8,169 nucleotides of DNA from a bacterium (lineage in GTDB: Bacteria; Coprothermobacterota; Coprothermobacteria; Coprothermobacterales; JAADFF01): NCBI GenBank assembly GCA_027063755.1, contig JAMORD010000080.1, positions 1-8,169 of the forward strand, in the 5' to 3' direction. How positions within the stretch are numbered: position 1 is the stretch's first letter; the number at the start of each line of letters is the position of its first letter. This document shows, piece after piece, positions 1 through 6,496 of the stretch. The notes beneath the pieces were generated by a model. It saw only the letters and a program-made list of their open reading frames with translations, was not told the origin of the DNA and did not search any database. The position numbers and the translations under genes are program-made.

Positions 1-172
1 ACATGATACTACTCCGATTCCAGATTATGTCTTATCGCCTCCTCCTGATATAGAGCTTCCAATGTTTAGACGGGCATTAGAGAAGACTTATGAGATGGTG
101 AGGTTGTTTATTACCGATGGCAAAGATAGGGCAATGCAATACTATAACACAAGAGACACAGAAGGTATTTAA
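1..172 (+). CDS. pth: Peptidyl-tRNA hydrolase, C-terminal fragment (5' end outside window)
   Basis: Reading from base 2 gives 56 codons ending at TAA 170-172, with the 5' part cut off by the window edge. Seen: the fragment contains DYVLSPP, then an acidic/helical stretch with RRALEKTYEMVRLF, then DRAMQYYN shortly before the stop. Known: bacterial Pth ends with a DYVLS.F segment, a helix bearing alternating hydrophobics, and an AMN.(F/Y)N-like tail, and the match is in order and spacing. Pth hydrolyses the ester bond of peptidyl-tRNAs released prematurely from ribosomes. The catalytic His and Asn residues would lie upstream and cannot be checked. The downstream neighbour is an mfd-type gene, and pth-mfd is a common gene pair in Firmicutes, which supports the call. 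The reading frame overlaps the mfd start by 56 nt. The family is fairly certain despite the short length. Confidence 0.82.
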   Translation, partial: HDTTPIPDYVLSPPPDIELPMFRRALEKTYEMVRLFITDGKDRAMQYYNTRDTEGI

Positions 173-2885
173 AAGTATTCCCCACTTGTGGTGGCAACTT
201 GGTAGGGAAGGACTCCTAAAAAAGGGAACACTGTTATTTGTTCCCTCTTATATAGAATCTGCTATTTTGAAACTCGCACCGTATTTTGATATTCCTCCTA
301 TAGGACCTGTGGATATGGGTACATTTCCTATAGGGCTTGTCTCTCCGAGAAGTGTTAGAAAGAAGAAAATAGCCTATTCTACGGGCATTTCTACACTTCA
401 TGTTGGCGATGAACTGATGCCAGATGAGCTTGTAGAAATTCTGAAAAATGCCGGTTATGAAAAAGTTTCCTATGTGAGGGGAAAGGGAGAGTATTCGCGC
501 AGGGGAGAAGTTGTTGATTTTTACTTTGGACAGCCTGTGAGGGTGCTGTTTGACGAAGATATTGTTGAGAGTTTGCGTATCTTTTCCCCCGATGACCAGA
601 TACCTATAGCATCTATACCGTCTGTATCTTTACCTATAGCCATAGAGGAAATACCGTTGACAGACGATAACTTAGAATTTGCCGGTTATAAAAGGCGTAT
701 TTGGGTAGCTCCTCGTATATGGAACTATGAAGTAGGTTCCATGCCCTTTTCATACGATGAACAGTATATGGAGACAATAGAACCTTCTTCATATGACTTT
801 AAAAAGTCATCTACTATCAAAGTTATTACAGCCTTTGTTGAGAGAACGGTGAAGTATTTAGAAGAGCTAGGCTTTTCTGTAAAGAAGGCCGATAAACTCT
901 CGTTTTCTGATGATATAGAAGTGGTGCCAGGCTTTTTTGAAGATGGTTATCAGTCGCATGACATATCATTGCTAACAGACTATGATCTGTGGCCCGAGAT
1001 TGTTGGAGTTAGACGAAGAAATGTTAGTGGTTCTATAGAGGTTGGCAGCTATGTTATTCATCGTCTGTATGGTGGTATTGGCATTGTAGAGGCTATAGAA
1101 GAGAAACCGACCCCCCATATTGTTATCAAGTACAAGGGTGATGTGCGTATCCGTACTCCGATAACAATGCTTAGCATGCTTTATCCTTATTCCAATGCCA
1201 GCGGTGTTATTGAAATTACCGAGGTAGAAAGACGGGGGTGGAAGCGCAAGATAAAGAAGCTGGAGGAGATTATACAACAGGCCGTAGAGCGGTTTATAGA
1301 GCTTGAAAAGACACGCAGGCACATAGAGGCCCCGGTAATGAAAGGTGATCCAGAAATAGAAGAGATAGTAGAAAAAGGATTCCCTTATACGCTTACCAGA
1401 GACCAGAAAAAGGCTATAGAAGATGTATATGCTGATCTTATATCGGGCAAACCTATGGACCGTATCATCTGTGGTGATACAGGGTTTGGTAAGACAGAGG
1501 TTGCCATAAGGGCTGCGGCAAGGGTTGTGTCCTCTGGTTATAAAGTTATTGTTGCTGCACCTACAGGAGTGCTTGCTCATCAGCTATATGGCGATTTTGT
1601 TAAGCGATTTGAGCCCGCAGGTGTCAATGTTGGTTTTTACGCAAAGGGGAAAGGGCGAGTTAATCTTCAGAAGTTTATAGAGGGGAAAATAGATATCCTT
1701 GTTGGTACACATTCTGTCTTTACCGATAAAATAACAGCAGAAAGGTTAGGACTTGTTATTGTTGACGATGAACATTTGTTTGGTGTGGAAAAGAAAGAAT
1801 TTTATAGATTGAGGTATCCTCATGTGCATCATTTGTTTATGTCGGCAACACCAATTCCCCGTACGCTATTTCATGGCATGTCAGGCCTTAAGAGCATATC
1901 TCTTATAGAGACCCCTCCTAAAGGTAGACAACCTGTTGATGTTGTTGTCGCTCGGCGCAGTGGAGATGAAAAGGTTCTTGAAGTTATCCGAGATGAGCTG
2001 TCTGCTGGAGAGAAGGTTATCTTTGTGCATAACCGCATAAAAGATCTTGCTAAATACGCAGGCCTTATTGCCAGTGCCATACCGGGTATACGAGTAGAGG
2101 TGTTGCATGGTCGTATGCCCGATAGGGAAATTGAAAAGGTACTTAGCGATGTGTTTGAAGGCAGAGTTGATGTACTTGTAGCTACATCTATTGTTGGTGT
2201 AGGACTTAATCTTCTTGACTTCAATGTTCTTGTTGTCAATGATATTAAGTATTTGGGGCTTGCCTCACTGTATCAGATAAAAGGTCGTGTTGGCCGAAGT
2301 GGTGAGGGAAGAGGCAGAGTTTATTTCTTTTATACAGAAACACCCCGTACAAAAAATCCTCGTTTCTTAGAGACCCTTGCTGAGTTTGGCACATTGGGAT
2401 ACGGGTTTGTCGTTTCCAATCTTGATATGGAGCTAAGAGGTATTGGTGATGTGTTTGGCATTCGCCAAAGTGGTTTCTTTGATACAGACACATTTGGGTT
2501 TGAGCTTATAAAATCACTTGTGGCCGATGTGCTTGATCGTATTACCAAAGGTGATACAGGTAATATAACCATTCGGTGGAACTATGTTCCCTTTGCTTTT
2601 CTTACTGGTGATGATAGGGTAATGGCTATGAATGTTCTTATTAAAGCCGATTGGGATCTATGGGAAAAGTTTAAGGTATTTGTGGAATCTACATACAATG
2701 TAGAACTTGAGGAGCAGTGGGATGACTATTTTGCCCTGGTAGATATTTTGAAAAACTCCTATACAGGACGTATTATTCTGGAGGTTTCTGAAGATAAGGT
2801 CTCCATTACATCTGCACAGAGAAAGATAGAGGTCAGTGGCCGTATTCCCGAGGTATTTGGGGTTATAATATCTAATAATCTTTAG
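117..2885 (+). CDS. mfd: Transcription-repair coupling factor (Mfd), short form
   Basis: 922 residues, against 1148 in E. coli Mfd. This ATP-driven DNA translocase pushes or removes stalled RNA polymerase and links it to excision repair. Domains seen: a reduced UvrB-like module (GEYSRRGEVVDF at 124-135, then PVRVLFDEDI); an RNA-polymerase-interacting domain from about 309 (GSYVIHRLYGGIGIV); helicase core with Q430, Walker A GDTGFGKT 453-460, Walker B DDEH 550-553, SATPIPRTL 576-584, motif V at 690-698 and QIKGRVGR 720-727; the TRG translocation motif near 770 (DMELRG...RQSG); and a short C-terminal domain. The Walker A lysine (459) sits about 175 residues nearer the N-terminus than in E. coli (634), so most of the loss is N-terminal, including the region expected for the UvrA-binding domain. 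Walker B and motif V are atypical. The RNA-polymerase domain and TRG layout argue against RecG. ATG 117 is the only start after the in-frame stop at 99; GGTGAGG at 97-103 is a distant Shine-Dalgarno site. Confidence 0.92.
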   Translation: MAKIGQCNTITQETQKVFKSIPHLWWQLGREGLLKKGTLLFVPSYIESAILKLAPYFDIPPIGPVDMGTFPIGLVSPRSVRKKKIAYSTGISTLHVGDELMPDELVEILKNAGYEKVSYVRGKGEYSRRGEVVDFYFGQPVRVLFDEDIVESLRIFSPDDQIPIASIPSVSLPIAIEEIPLTDDNLEFAGYKRRIWVAPRIWNYEVGSMPFSYDEQYMETIEPSSYDFKKSSTIKVITAFVERTVKYLEELGFSVKKADKLSFSDDIEVVPGFFEDGYQSHDISLLTDYDLWPEIVGVRRRNVSGSIEVGSYVIHRLYGGIGIVEAIEEKPTPHIVIKYKGDVRIRTPITMLSMLYPYSNASGVIEITEVERRGWKRKIKKLEEIIQQAVERFIELEKTRRHIEAPVMKGDPEIEEIVEKGFPYTLTRDQKKAIEDVYADLISGKPMDRIICGDTGFGKTEVAIRAAARVVSSGYKVIVAAPTGVLAHQLYGDFVKRFEPAGVNVGFYAKGKGRVNLQKFIEGKIDILVGTHSVFTDKITAERLGLVIVDDEHLFGVEKKEFYRLRYPHVHHLFMSATPIPRTLFHGMSGLKSISLIETPPKGRQPVDVVVARRSGDEKVLEVIRDELSAGEKVIFVHNRIKDLAKYAGLIASAIPGIRVEVLHGRMPDREIEKVLSDVFEGRVDVLVATSIVGVGLNLLDFNVLVVNDIKYLGLASLYQIKGRVGRSGEGRGRVYFFYTETPRTKNPRFLETLAEFGTLGYGFVVSNLDMELRGIGDVFGIRQSGFFDTDTFGFELIKSLVADVLDRITKGDTGNITIRWNYVPFAFLTGDDRVMAMNVLIKADWDLWEKFKVFVESTYNVELEEQWDDYFALVDILKNSYTGRIILEVSEDKVSITSAQRKIEVSGRIPEVFGVIISNNL

Positions 2886-2890
2886 TATGT

Positions 2891-2897
2891 GGGGTGA
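2891..2897 (+). promoter_or_regulatory. Shine-Dalgarno site deciding the hisS start
   Basis: GGGGTGA lies 5 nt before GTG 2903 and 11 nt before ATG 2909. It includes the upstream GTG at 2894, so that GTG is unlikely to be the real start although the frame is open from there. No purine-rich site precedes GTG 2894. Confidence 0.55.
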
Positions 2898-2902
2898 TTA
2901 CT

Positions 2903-4159
2903 GTGCAAATGAAGACGCCTAAGGGTATGCGTGATATTCTTCCTCCTGATGGGGAACTGTGGAGAAAAACAGAAAACATCCTTGCACTTATAGCAAGACT
3001 CTATGGATACAGAGAAATCCGCACACCTATACTAGAATATTCCTTTTTATTTAGAAAAGGTCTGGGCGATAGCAGTGATGTTGTTGAGAAGGAGATGTAT
3101 GAATTTGAGGATAAAGATGGTTCATATCTAACCCTTAGACCAGAAGGCACAGCCCCAGTTGTCCGTTCTTATATAGAACATGGTATGAAAAGTTTTCCCT
3201 GGGTTAGGGTGTTTTATATTGGCCCTATGTTTAGAAGGGAAAAGCCTCAGAAGGGGAGGTATCGTCAGTTTCACCAGTTTGGTATAGAGTTGTTTGGCGT
3301 CAGTGGTCCTCATGGTGATGCCGAGGCAATGGTTATGCTGTATCGTGTAATGAAAATGTTTGGGGTTAGCGGTTATATGTCTTACAACAATATAGGTTGT
3401 CCGGTGTGTAGGCCTAAATATATAGAGGCTCTTCGCAAAGAGATAGAAAGATATTGGGATGACATACCCGAGCAGTATCATGAAAAAATTAATCGTAATC
3501 CCATGAGGTTTTTTGATATCAAAGATGAAAAAGTTGCCGTTTTATTTGATAAGATGCCGACTATAGAAGAATTTCTCTGTGATGAGTGCCAAACTCACAA
3601 ACAGGGTTTGGAAACGCTTCTTGCCAAATTGGGAATGCCATATGAGAAGAATATCAGACTTGTTAGGGGATTTGATTACTATACAAGGACAGTATTTGAA
3701 TATATCGGGGAAGGACTTGGTGCTAAGTCTGCTGTTGCCGGTGGGGGACGATATGACTATCTTATGGAGAGTTATGGTGGTCCATCGGTGCCTGGTGTGG
3801 GATTTGGTCTTGGTATAGAGAGGCTTCTTATGGTTGCCAAGATGCCCGAGAGGATTGTATATGAGCCCTATGCCGAGGTTATGGTTGTATATACGAAGAA
3901 AGATTTTATGGATAACGCTTTTATATTAGCTGAATCATTGAGAGACAGATTTATTGCTGCAGAGGTTGATTTGAGAGGTACATCCCTCAAGTCTCAAATG
4001 AAGGCAGCGTCTAAACGTGGTTATAAATATGTACTTATCCTTGGTGATGATGAGGTTGAAAAAGGAATGGTAACGCTAAGGGATATGAATACCGGTCAGC
4101 AGGAAATGTATAAACAGATGGAGATAGCAGACATTATTCTTGAAAGGGGGAGCTCATAA
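2903..4159 (+). CDS. hisS: Histidyl-tRNA synthetase
   Basis: 418 residues from GTG 2903 (the frame is open from GTG 2894; ATG 2909 is also possible). The class II synthetase charges tRNA-His with histidine in the cytoplasm. Seen, numbering from 2903: the N-terminal KTPKGMRDILP signature; TLRPEGTAP at 77-85; motif 2 FRREKPQKGRYRQFHQ at 110-125; HisA LVRGFDYYTRT at 253-263; HisB AGGGRYD at 279-285; motif 3 GVGFGLGIERL at 298-308; then an anticodon-binding domain from about 325. The insertion domain carries CPVC (166-169) and CDEC (226-229), four cysteines that could hold one zinc. The length is normal and all catalytic motifs look intact, so this is a HisRS and not the HisZ paralogue, which lacks them. 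It begins 17 nt after mfd, and its TAA stop shares one base with the aspS ATG (TAATG), suggesting translational coupling. Confidence 0.96.
   Translation: MQMKTPKGMRDILPPDGELWRKTENILALIARLYGYREIRTPILEYSFLFRKGLGDSSDVVEKEMYEFEDKDGSYLTLRPEGTAPVVRSYIEHGMKSFPWVRVFYIGPMFRREKPQKGRYRQFHQFGIELFGVSGPHGDAEAMVMLYRVMKMFGVSGYMSYNNIGCPVCRPKYIEALRKEIERYWDDIPEQYHEKINRNPMRFFDIKDEKVAVLFDKMPTIEEFLCDECQTHKQGLETLLAKLGMPYEKNIRLVRGFDYYTRTVFEYIGEGLGAKSAVAGGGRYDYLMESYGGPSVPGVGFGLGIERLLMVAKMPERIVYEPYAEVMVVYTKKDFMDNAFILAESLRDRFIAAEVDLRGTSLKSQMKAASKRGYKYVLILGDDEVEKGMVTLRDMNTGQQEMYKQMEIADIILERGSS
4146..4152 (+). promoter_or_regulatory. Shine-Dalgarno site of aspS inside hisS 3' end
   Basis: GGGGGAG stands 6 nt before ATG 4159, within the last codons of hisS. 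With the TAATG stop/start overlap it marks coupled translation of the two synthetases. Confidence 0.6.
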
Positions 4160-5952
4160 TGCTTAAGGATACATATGCTGGAACACTTCGCAAAGATGAT
4201 GCGGGTAAAGAAGTTAAATTGGCAGGATGGGTTCACACAATACGCGATTTAGGTAGTCTAACATTTGTCATGCTCCGTGATCGTTCTGGAGAGGTGCAAA
4301 TAGTCTTTGATAGGAATAAACAAGGTGAGCTAATAGATACGCTTAATGAGATGACCAAAGAGAGCGTAATATATGTTAGGGGTATCGTTAAGCTTCGTGA
4401 TGAGGCTAATATAAATCCTAATCTTCCTACTGGCGAGGTGGAAGTTGAACCTATAGAAGTAAAGATTCTTGCCAAATCTGATGTTCCGCCGTTTCCACTA
4501 ACAGCTCCTGAAGATAAACTTTCCGAAATGCAAAGACTCCAGTATCGCTATGTAGACTTAAGGAGACCTCCAATGAGGGAGATGCTTCGTAAGAGACATG
4601 AGGCTACAATGTTTATTAGAAATTATTTGTCCAATAACGGGTTCTGGGAAATAGAGACACCATACCTTACGAAGTACACTCCCGGTGGTGCGAGAAATTT
4701 TATGGTGCCTTCACATAATCCTATTGGCACATTTTATGCCCTTGCCGAGTCTCCTCAGATTTTTAAACAGCTTCTTATGATTGGTGGTGTAGAAAAATAC
4801 TTCCAAATTGCCAGATGTTTTAGAGATGAGGAACTCAGAGCCGATAGACAACCTGAATTTACACAGATTGATATAGAGATGTCTTTTGTTGATGAGGATG
4901 ATATACGTCACCTCATTGAGCCTATGCTCGCTGGACTTTTGGAAAAATTGACGGGATACAAGGTTGAAACACCTTTTAGGATTATGACATATGAAGAAGC
5001 TATGCGTGATTATGGCAGTGATAAACCTGATCTCAGAAATCCCCTGAAGCTTGTATATCTCAACGATGTATTTAAGAATACCGCTGTTAAATTTATTGCA
5101 TCTGCATTGCAGAAAGGCGATAATGTTGTTGGTATTATTGTTCCTGCTGTTTATTCTAAGAGTTTTCTCAAGAATTTAGAGAAAGAGCTCAAGGCAGAGG
5201 GAGCAGGTGGTCTTCTGTGGTTTATGCATAAGGATGATGAGATTGTTAGCACGATATCTAAATTCCTCACTAATGAGGAGAAACAGAAGCTATTGGAGGT
5301 GATTCCCGAGGGGCATACATATCTTGGAGTTGTTGGTGAGTATCCCAAAGCCAATGAGATTGTGGGACGTCTTCGCAACCGCATGGCTGGAGAACTGGGG
5401 CTTATAAAAGATGGATATGAGTTTTTATGGGTTGTTGAGTTTCCACTATTTGAGATTAATGATGATGGTTCTATTAAAGCGGCACACCACCCATTTACTA
5501 TGCCTAAAGAGGAGGATATTCCACTACTAGATACCGATCCGCTGAGGGTTAGAGCTAAGGCCTATGATATTGTACTCAATGGTTATGAAATCGGTGGCGG
5601 TAGTATCAGAATACACGATAGAGCTCTCCAGAAGAAGATATTTGAGATACTTCAGTTTAGCGATATAGATGGTAGATTCCAATTCTTCTTAAAGGCCTTT
5701 AATTATGGTGCACCACCCCACGGTGGTATTGCCCTTGGACTTGATAGAATACTTATGGTTATGCTCAATAAATCGTCTATTAGGGAGGTTATAGCGTTTC
5801 CTAAGGCTAAGGGAGGTGCATGCCCATTGACAGGTGCTCCAGCACCTTTGTACGATGACCAGTATGAGGATTTTATGGAAATTGCGAAGGCAGCGGTAGA
5901 AGTGTTTAGAAATTATAAAATTAGTAAAGAGAAAGGGAGTGATGAGGTATGA
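4159..5952 (+). CDS. aspS: Aspartyl-tRNA synthetase, bacterial type
   Basis: 597 residues, the normal length for bacterial AspRS. It charges tRNA-Asp with aspartate in the cytoplasm. Domains seen: an N-terminal OB-fold anticodon domain (WVHTIRDLGS at 24-33, RDEANINPN at 80-88); a class II core with motif 2 FRDEELRADRQPEFTQID at 221-238; a bacterial insertion (GAD-like) domain at about 290-420; HHPFT at 443-447; and motif 3 GGIALGLDRIL at 522-532. Equivalents of E. coli S193, Q195, K198, R217, E219 and D233 are present. Two binding-pocket positions differ: TPEGARDF reads TPGGARNF (174-181), so the flipping-loop Glu (E. coli E171) is Gly176, and QSPQ reads ESPQ (197-200). Leu31 in RDLGS matches the discriminating E. 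coli enzyme, not the RDHG of non-discriminating AspRS, which suggests a separate AsnRS (inference). The stop overlaps the next start as ATGA. Confidence 0.97.
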   Translation: MLKDTYAGTLRKDDAGKEVKLAGWVHTIRDLGSLTFVMLRDRSGEVQIVFDRNKQGELIDTLNEMTKESVIYVRGIVKLRDEANINPNLPTGEVEVEPIEVKILAKSDVPPFPLTAPEDKLSEMQRLQYRYVDLRRPPMREMLRKRHEATMFIRNYLSNNGFWEIETPYLTKYTPGGARNFMVPSHNPIGTFYALAESPQIFKQLLMIGGVEKYFQIARCFRDEELRADRQPEFTQIDIEMSFVDEDDIRHLIEPMLAGLLEKLTGYKVETPFRIMTYEEAMRDYGSDKPDLRNPLKLVYLNDVFKNTAVKFIASALQKGDNVVGIIVPAVYSKSFLKNLEKELKAEGAGGLLWFMHKDDEIVSTISKFLTNEEKQKLLEVIPEGHTYLGVVGEYPKANEIVGRLRNRMAGELGLIKDGYEFLWVVEFPLFEINDDGSIKAAHHPFTMPKEEDIPLLDTDPLRVRAKAYDIVLNGYEIGGGSIRIHDRALQKKIFEILQFSDIDGRFQFFLKAFNYGAPPHGGIALGLDRILMVMLNKSSIREVIAFPKAKGGACPLTGAPAPLYDDQYEDFMEIAKAAVEVFRNYKISKEKGSDEV

Positions 5953-6341
5953 GTGGTTGGACATTGTTTTTCGCTGTGGGATTGCCTATATGGCTTTTAT
6001 TTGTAATCGGATTTGTAGTAGCTATTGGCCTTATGAAGAATGCGAGTAAATTAAACGATATAATGAATCGCTTGGATCGTATTTTGGAGGATATTGAACA
6101 TGAAGAACCTAAAATTGCGAGTAATATCACAAAGACAACCGATGAAGTGTCAGAGTTGGTTAGATCATTAAAGGATACGATTGATGTGTTGACGATGGTT
6201 ATTGTAGCTGGTAAAACCAATTTTAGAACCATTTTGGGACTAGCTATGCCACTTATAAAAAAGGGGTTTGATAAGTCCAATATAGACATTGTAAAGGATT
6301 ATTTGGGCAAAAAGAGGAAAGGAGGAAAGGTTGGTGAGTAA
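5949..6341 (+). CDS. Small membrane-anchored coiled-coil protein, DUF948/YtxG-like
   Basis: 130 residues. Seen: one strongly hydrophobic segment at residues 5-29 (LFFAVGLPIWLLFVIGF), followed by a heptad-like amphipathic stretch at about 32-86 (KLNDIMNRLDRILEDIE; VSELVRSLKDTIDVL) and a basic tail (GKKRKGGK). There is no signal-peptidase site or catalytic motif. This build, a short N-terminal anchor and then a coiled coil, matches the DUF948 family (B. subtilis YtxG type), whose function is poorly defined. The match is by architecture, not by a diagnostic motif. It starts at ATG 5949 in an ATGA overlap with aspS, with GGGAG 5935-5939 as ribosome binding site. The next gene overlaps its end by 8 nt. 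In B. subtilis ytxG is followed by ytxH, another small membrane protein, and the arrangement here looks similar. The gene is real; the family is moderately likely. Confidence 0.72.
   Translation: MSGWTLFFAVGLPIWLLFVIGFVVAIGLMKNASKLNDIMNRLDRILEDIEHEEPKIASNITKTTDEVSELVRSLKDTIDVLTMVIVAGKTNFRTILGLAMPLIKKGFDKSNIDIVKDYLGKKRKGGKVGE
6318..6325 (+). promoter_or_regulatory. Strong Shine-Dalgarno site for the 49-residue ORF
   Basis: AAAGGAGG is a near-perfect anti-16S match 8 nt before GTG 6334. It is the best ribosome binding site in the window and the main support for translation of the short ORF downstream. TTG 6331, in the same frame, is a less likely start. Confidence 0.7.
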
Positions 6342-6483
6342 ACAAGGGAAAATATATGTAACATTAGCTATGACGGGTTTGATTTTTTTAGCTGGTATAG
6401 CAATAGGCATCACTCTGGTAAAAAAAAAGGAGGAGAAAAAAAATTGGTCTTCCAAGGGAGTAGTGATCAGATTTGATCGTTAG
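6334..6483 (+). CDS. Single-pass membrane miniprotein, 49 residues
   Basis: A short ORF from GTG 6334 to TAG 6481-6483. Seen: a short basic start (MSKQGK), a hydrophobic segment at about residues 7-29 (VTLAMTGLIFLAGIAIGITLV), a charged stretch KKKEEKK, and a short tail ending VIRFDR. By the positive-inside rule both flanks are basic, so orientation is uncertain, although the KKK cluster favours a cytoplasmic C-terminus. It has an excellent ribosome binding site, overlaps the preceding gene by 8 nt, and its stop codon overlaps the Shine-Dalgarno site of the next gene, all typical of a real operon member. It resembles YtxH-type proteins in size and layout but lacks the usual APKSG-like motif, so I give no family. 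Runs of nine A (6420-6428) and eight A (6436-6443) lie in the coding region. A shift there would not fuse it to a neighbour, because the other frames stop at 6464 and 6474. Confidence 0.65.
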   Translation: MSKQGKIYVTLAMTGLIFLAGIAIGITLVKKKEEKKNWSSKGVVIRFDR

Positions 6484-6487
6484 GAGG
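6482..6487 (+). promoter_or_regulatory. Shine-Dalgarno site deciding the start at 6497
   Basis: AGGAGG lies 9 nt before ATG 6497 and overlaps the TAG stop of the miniprotein. It is downstream of TTG 6473 and only 3 nt from ATG 6491, so 6497 is the best start for the 117-residue protein. Confidence 0.6.
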
Positions 6488-6496
6488 GTGATGCCT

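Noticed and set aside
972-1580. 202-codon open frame on the minus strand inside mfd
   Set aside because: It lies wholly within well-conserved mfd sequence, its translation is low-complexity and matches no family, and it has no ribosome binding site. It is a shadow of the sense codon bias.
2894-2902. GTG 2894 as the hisS start
   Set aside because: The frame is open, but this GTG falls inside the likely Shine-Dalgarno sequence GGGGTGA, and GTG 2903 or ATG 2909 is better spaced.
2886-2902. Promoter or terminator between mfd and hisS
   Set aside because: The gap is only 17 nt and has no stem-loop with a T-run and no -35/-10 pair; it holds just the ribosome binding site.
5921-6289. Minus-strand open frame of 122 codons across the aspS/5949 junction
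   Set aside because: It is antisense to two genes with good starts and coupled ATGA overlap. The translated protein is serine/isoleucine-rich, as expected from reversed codons.
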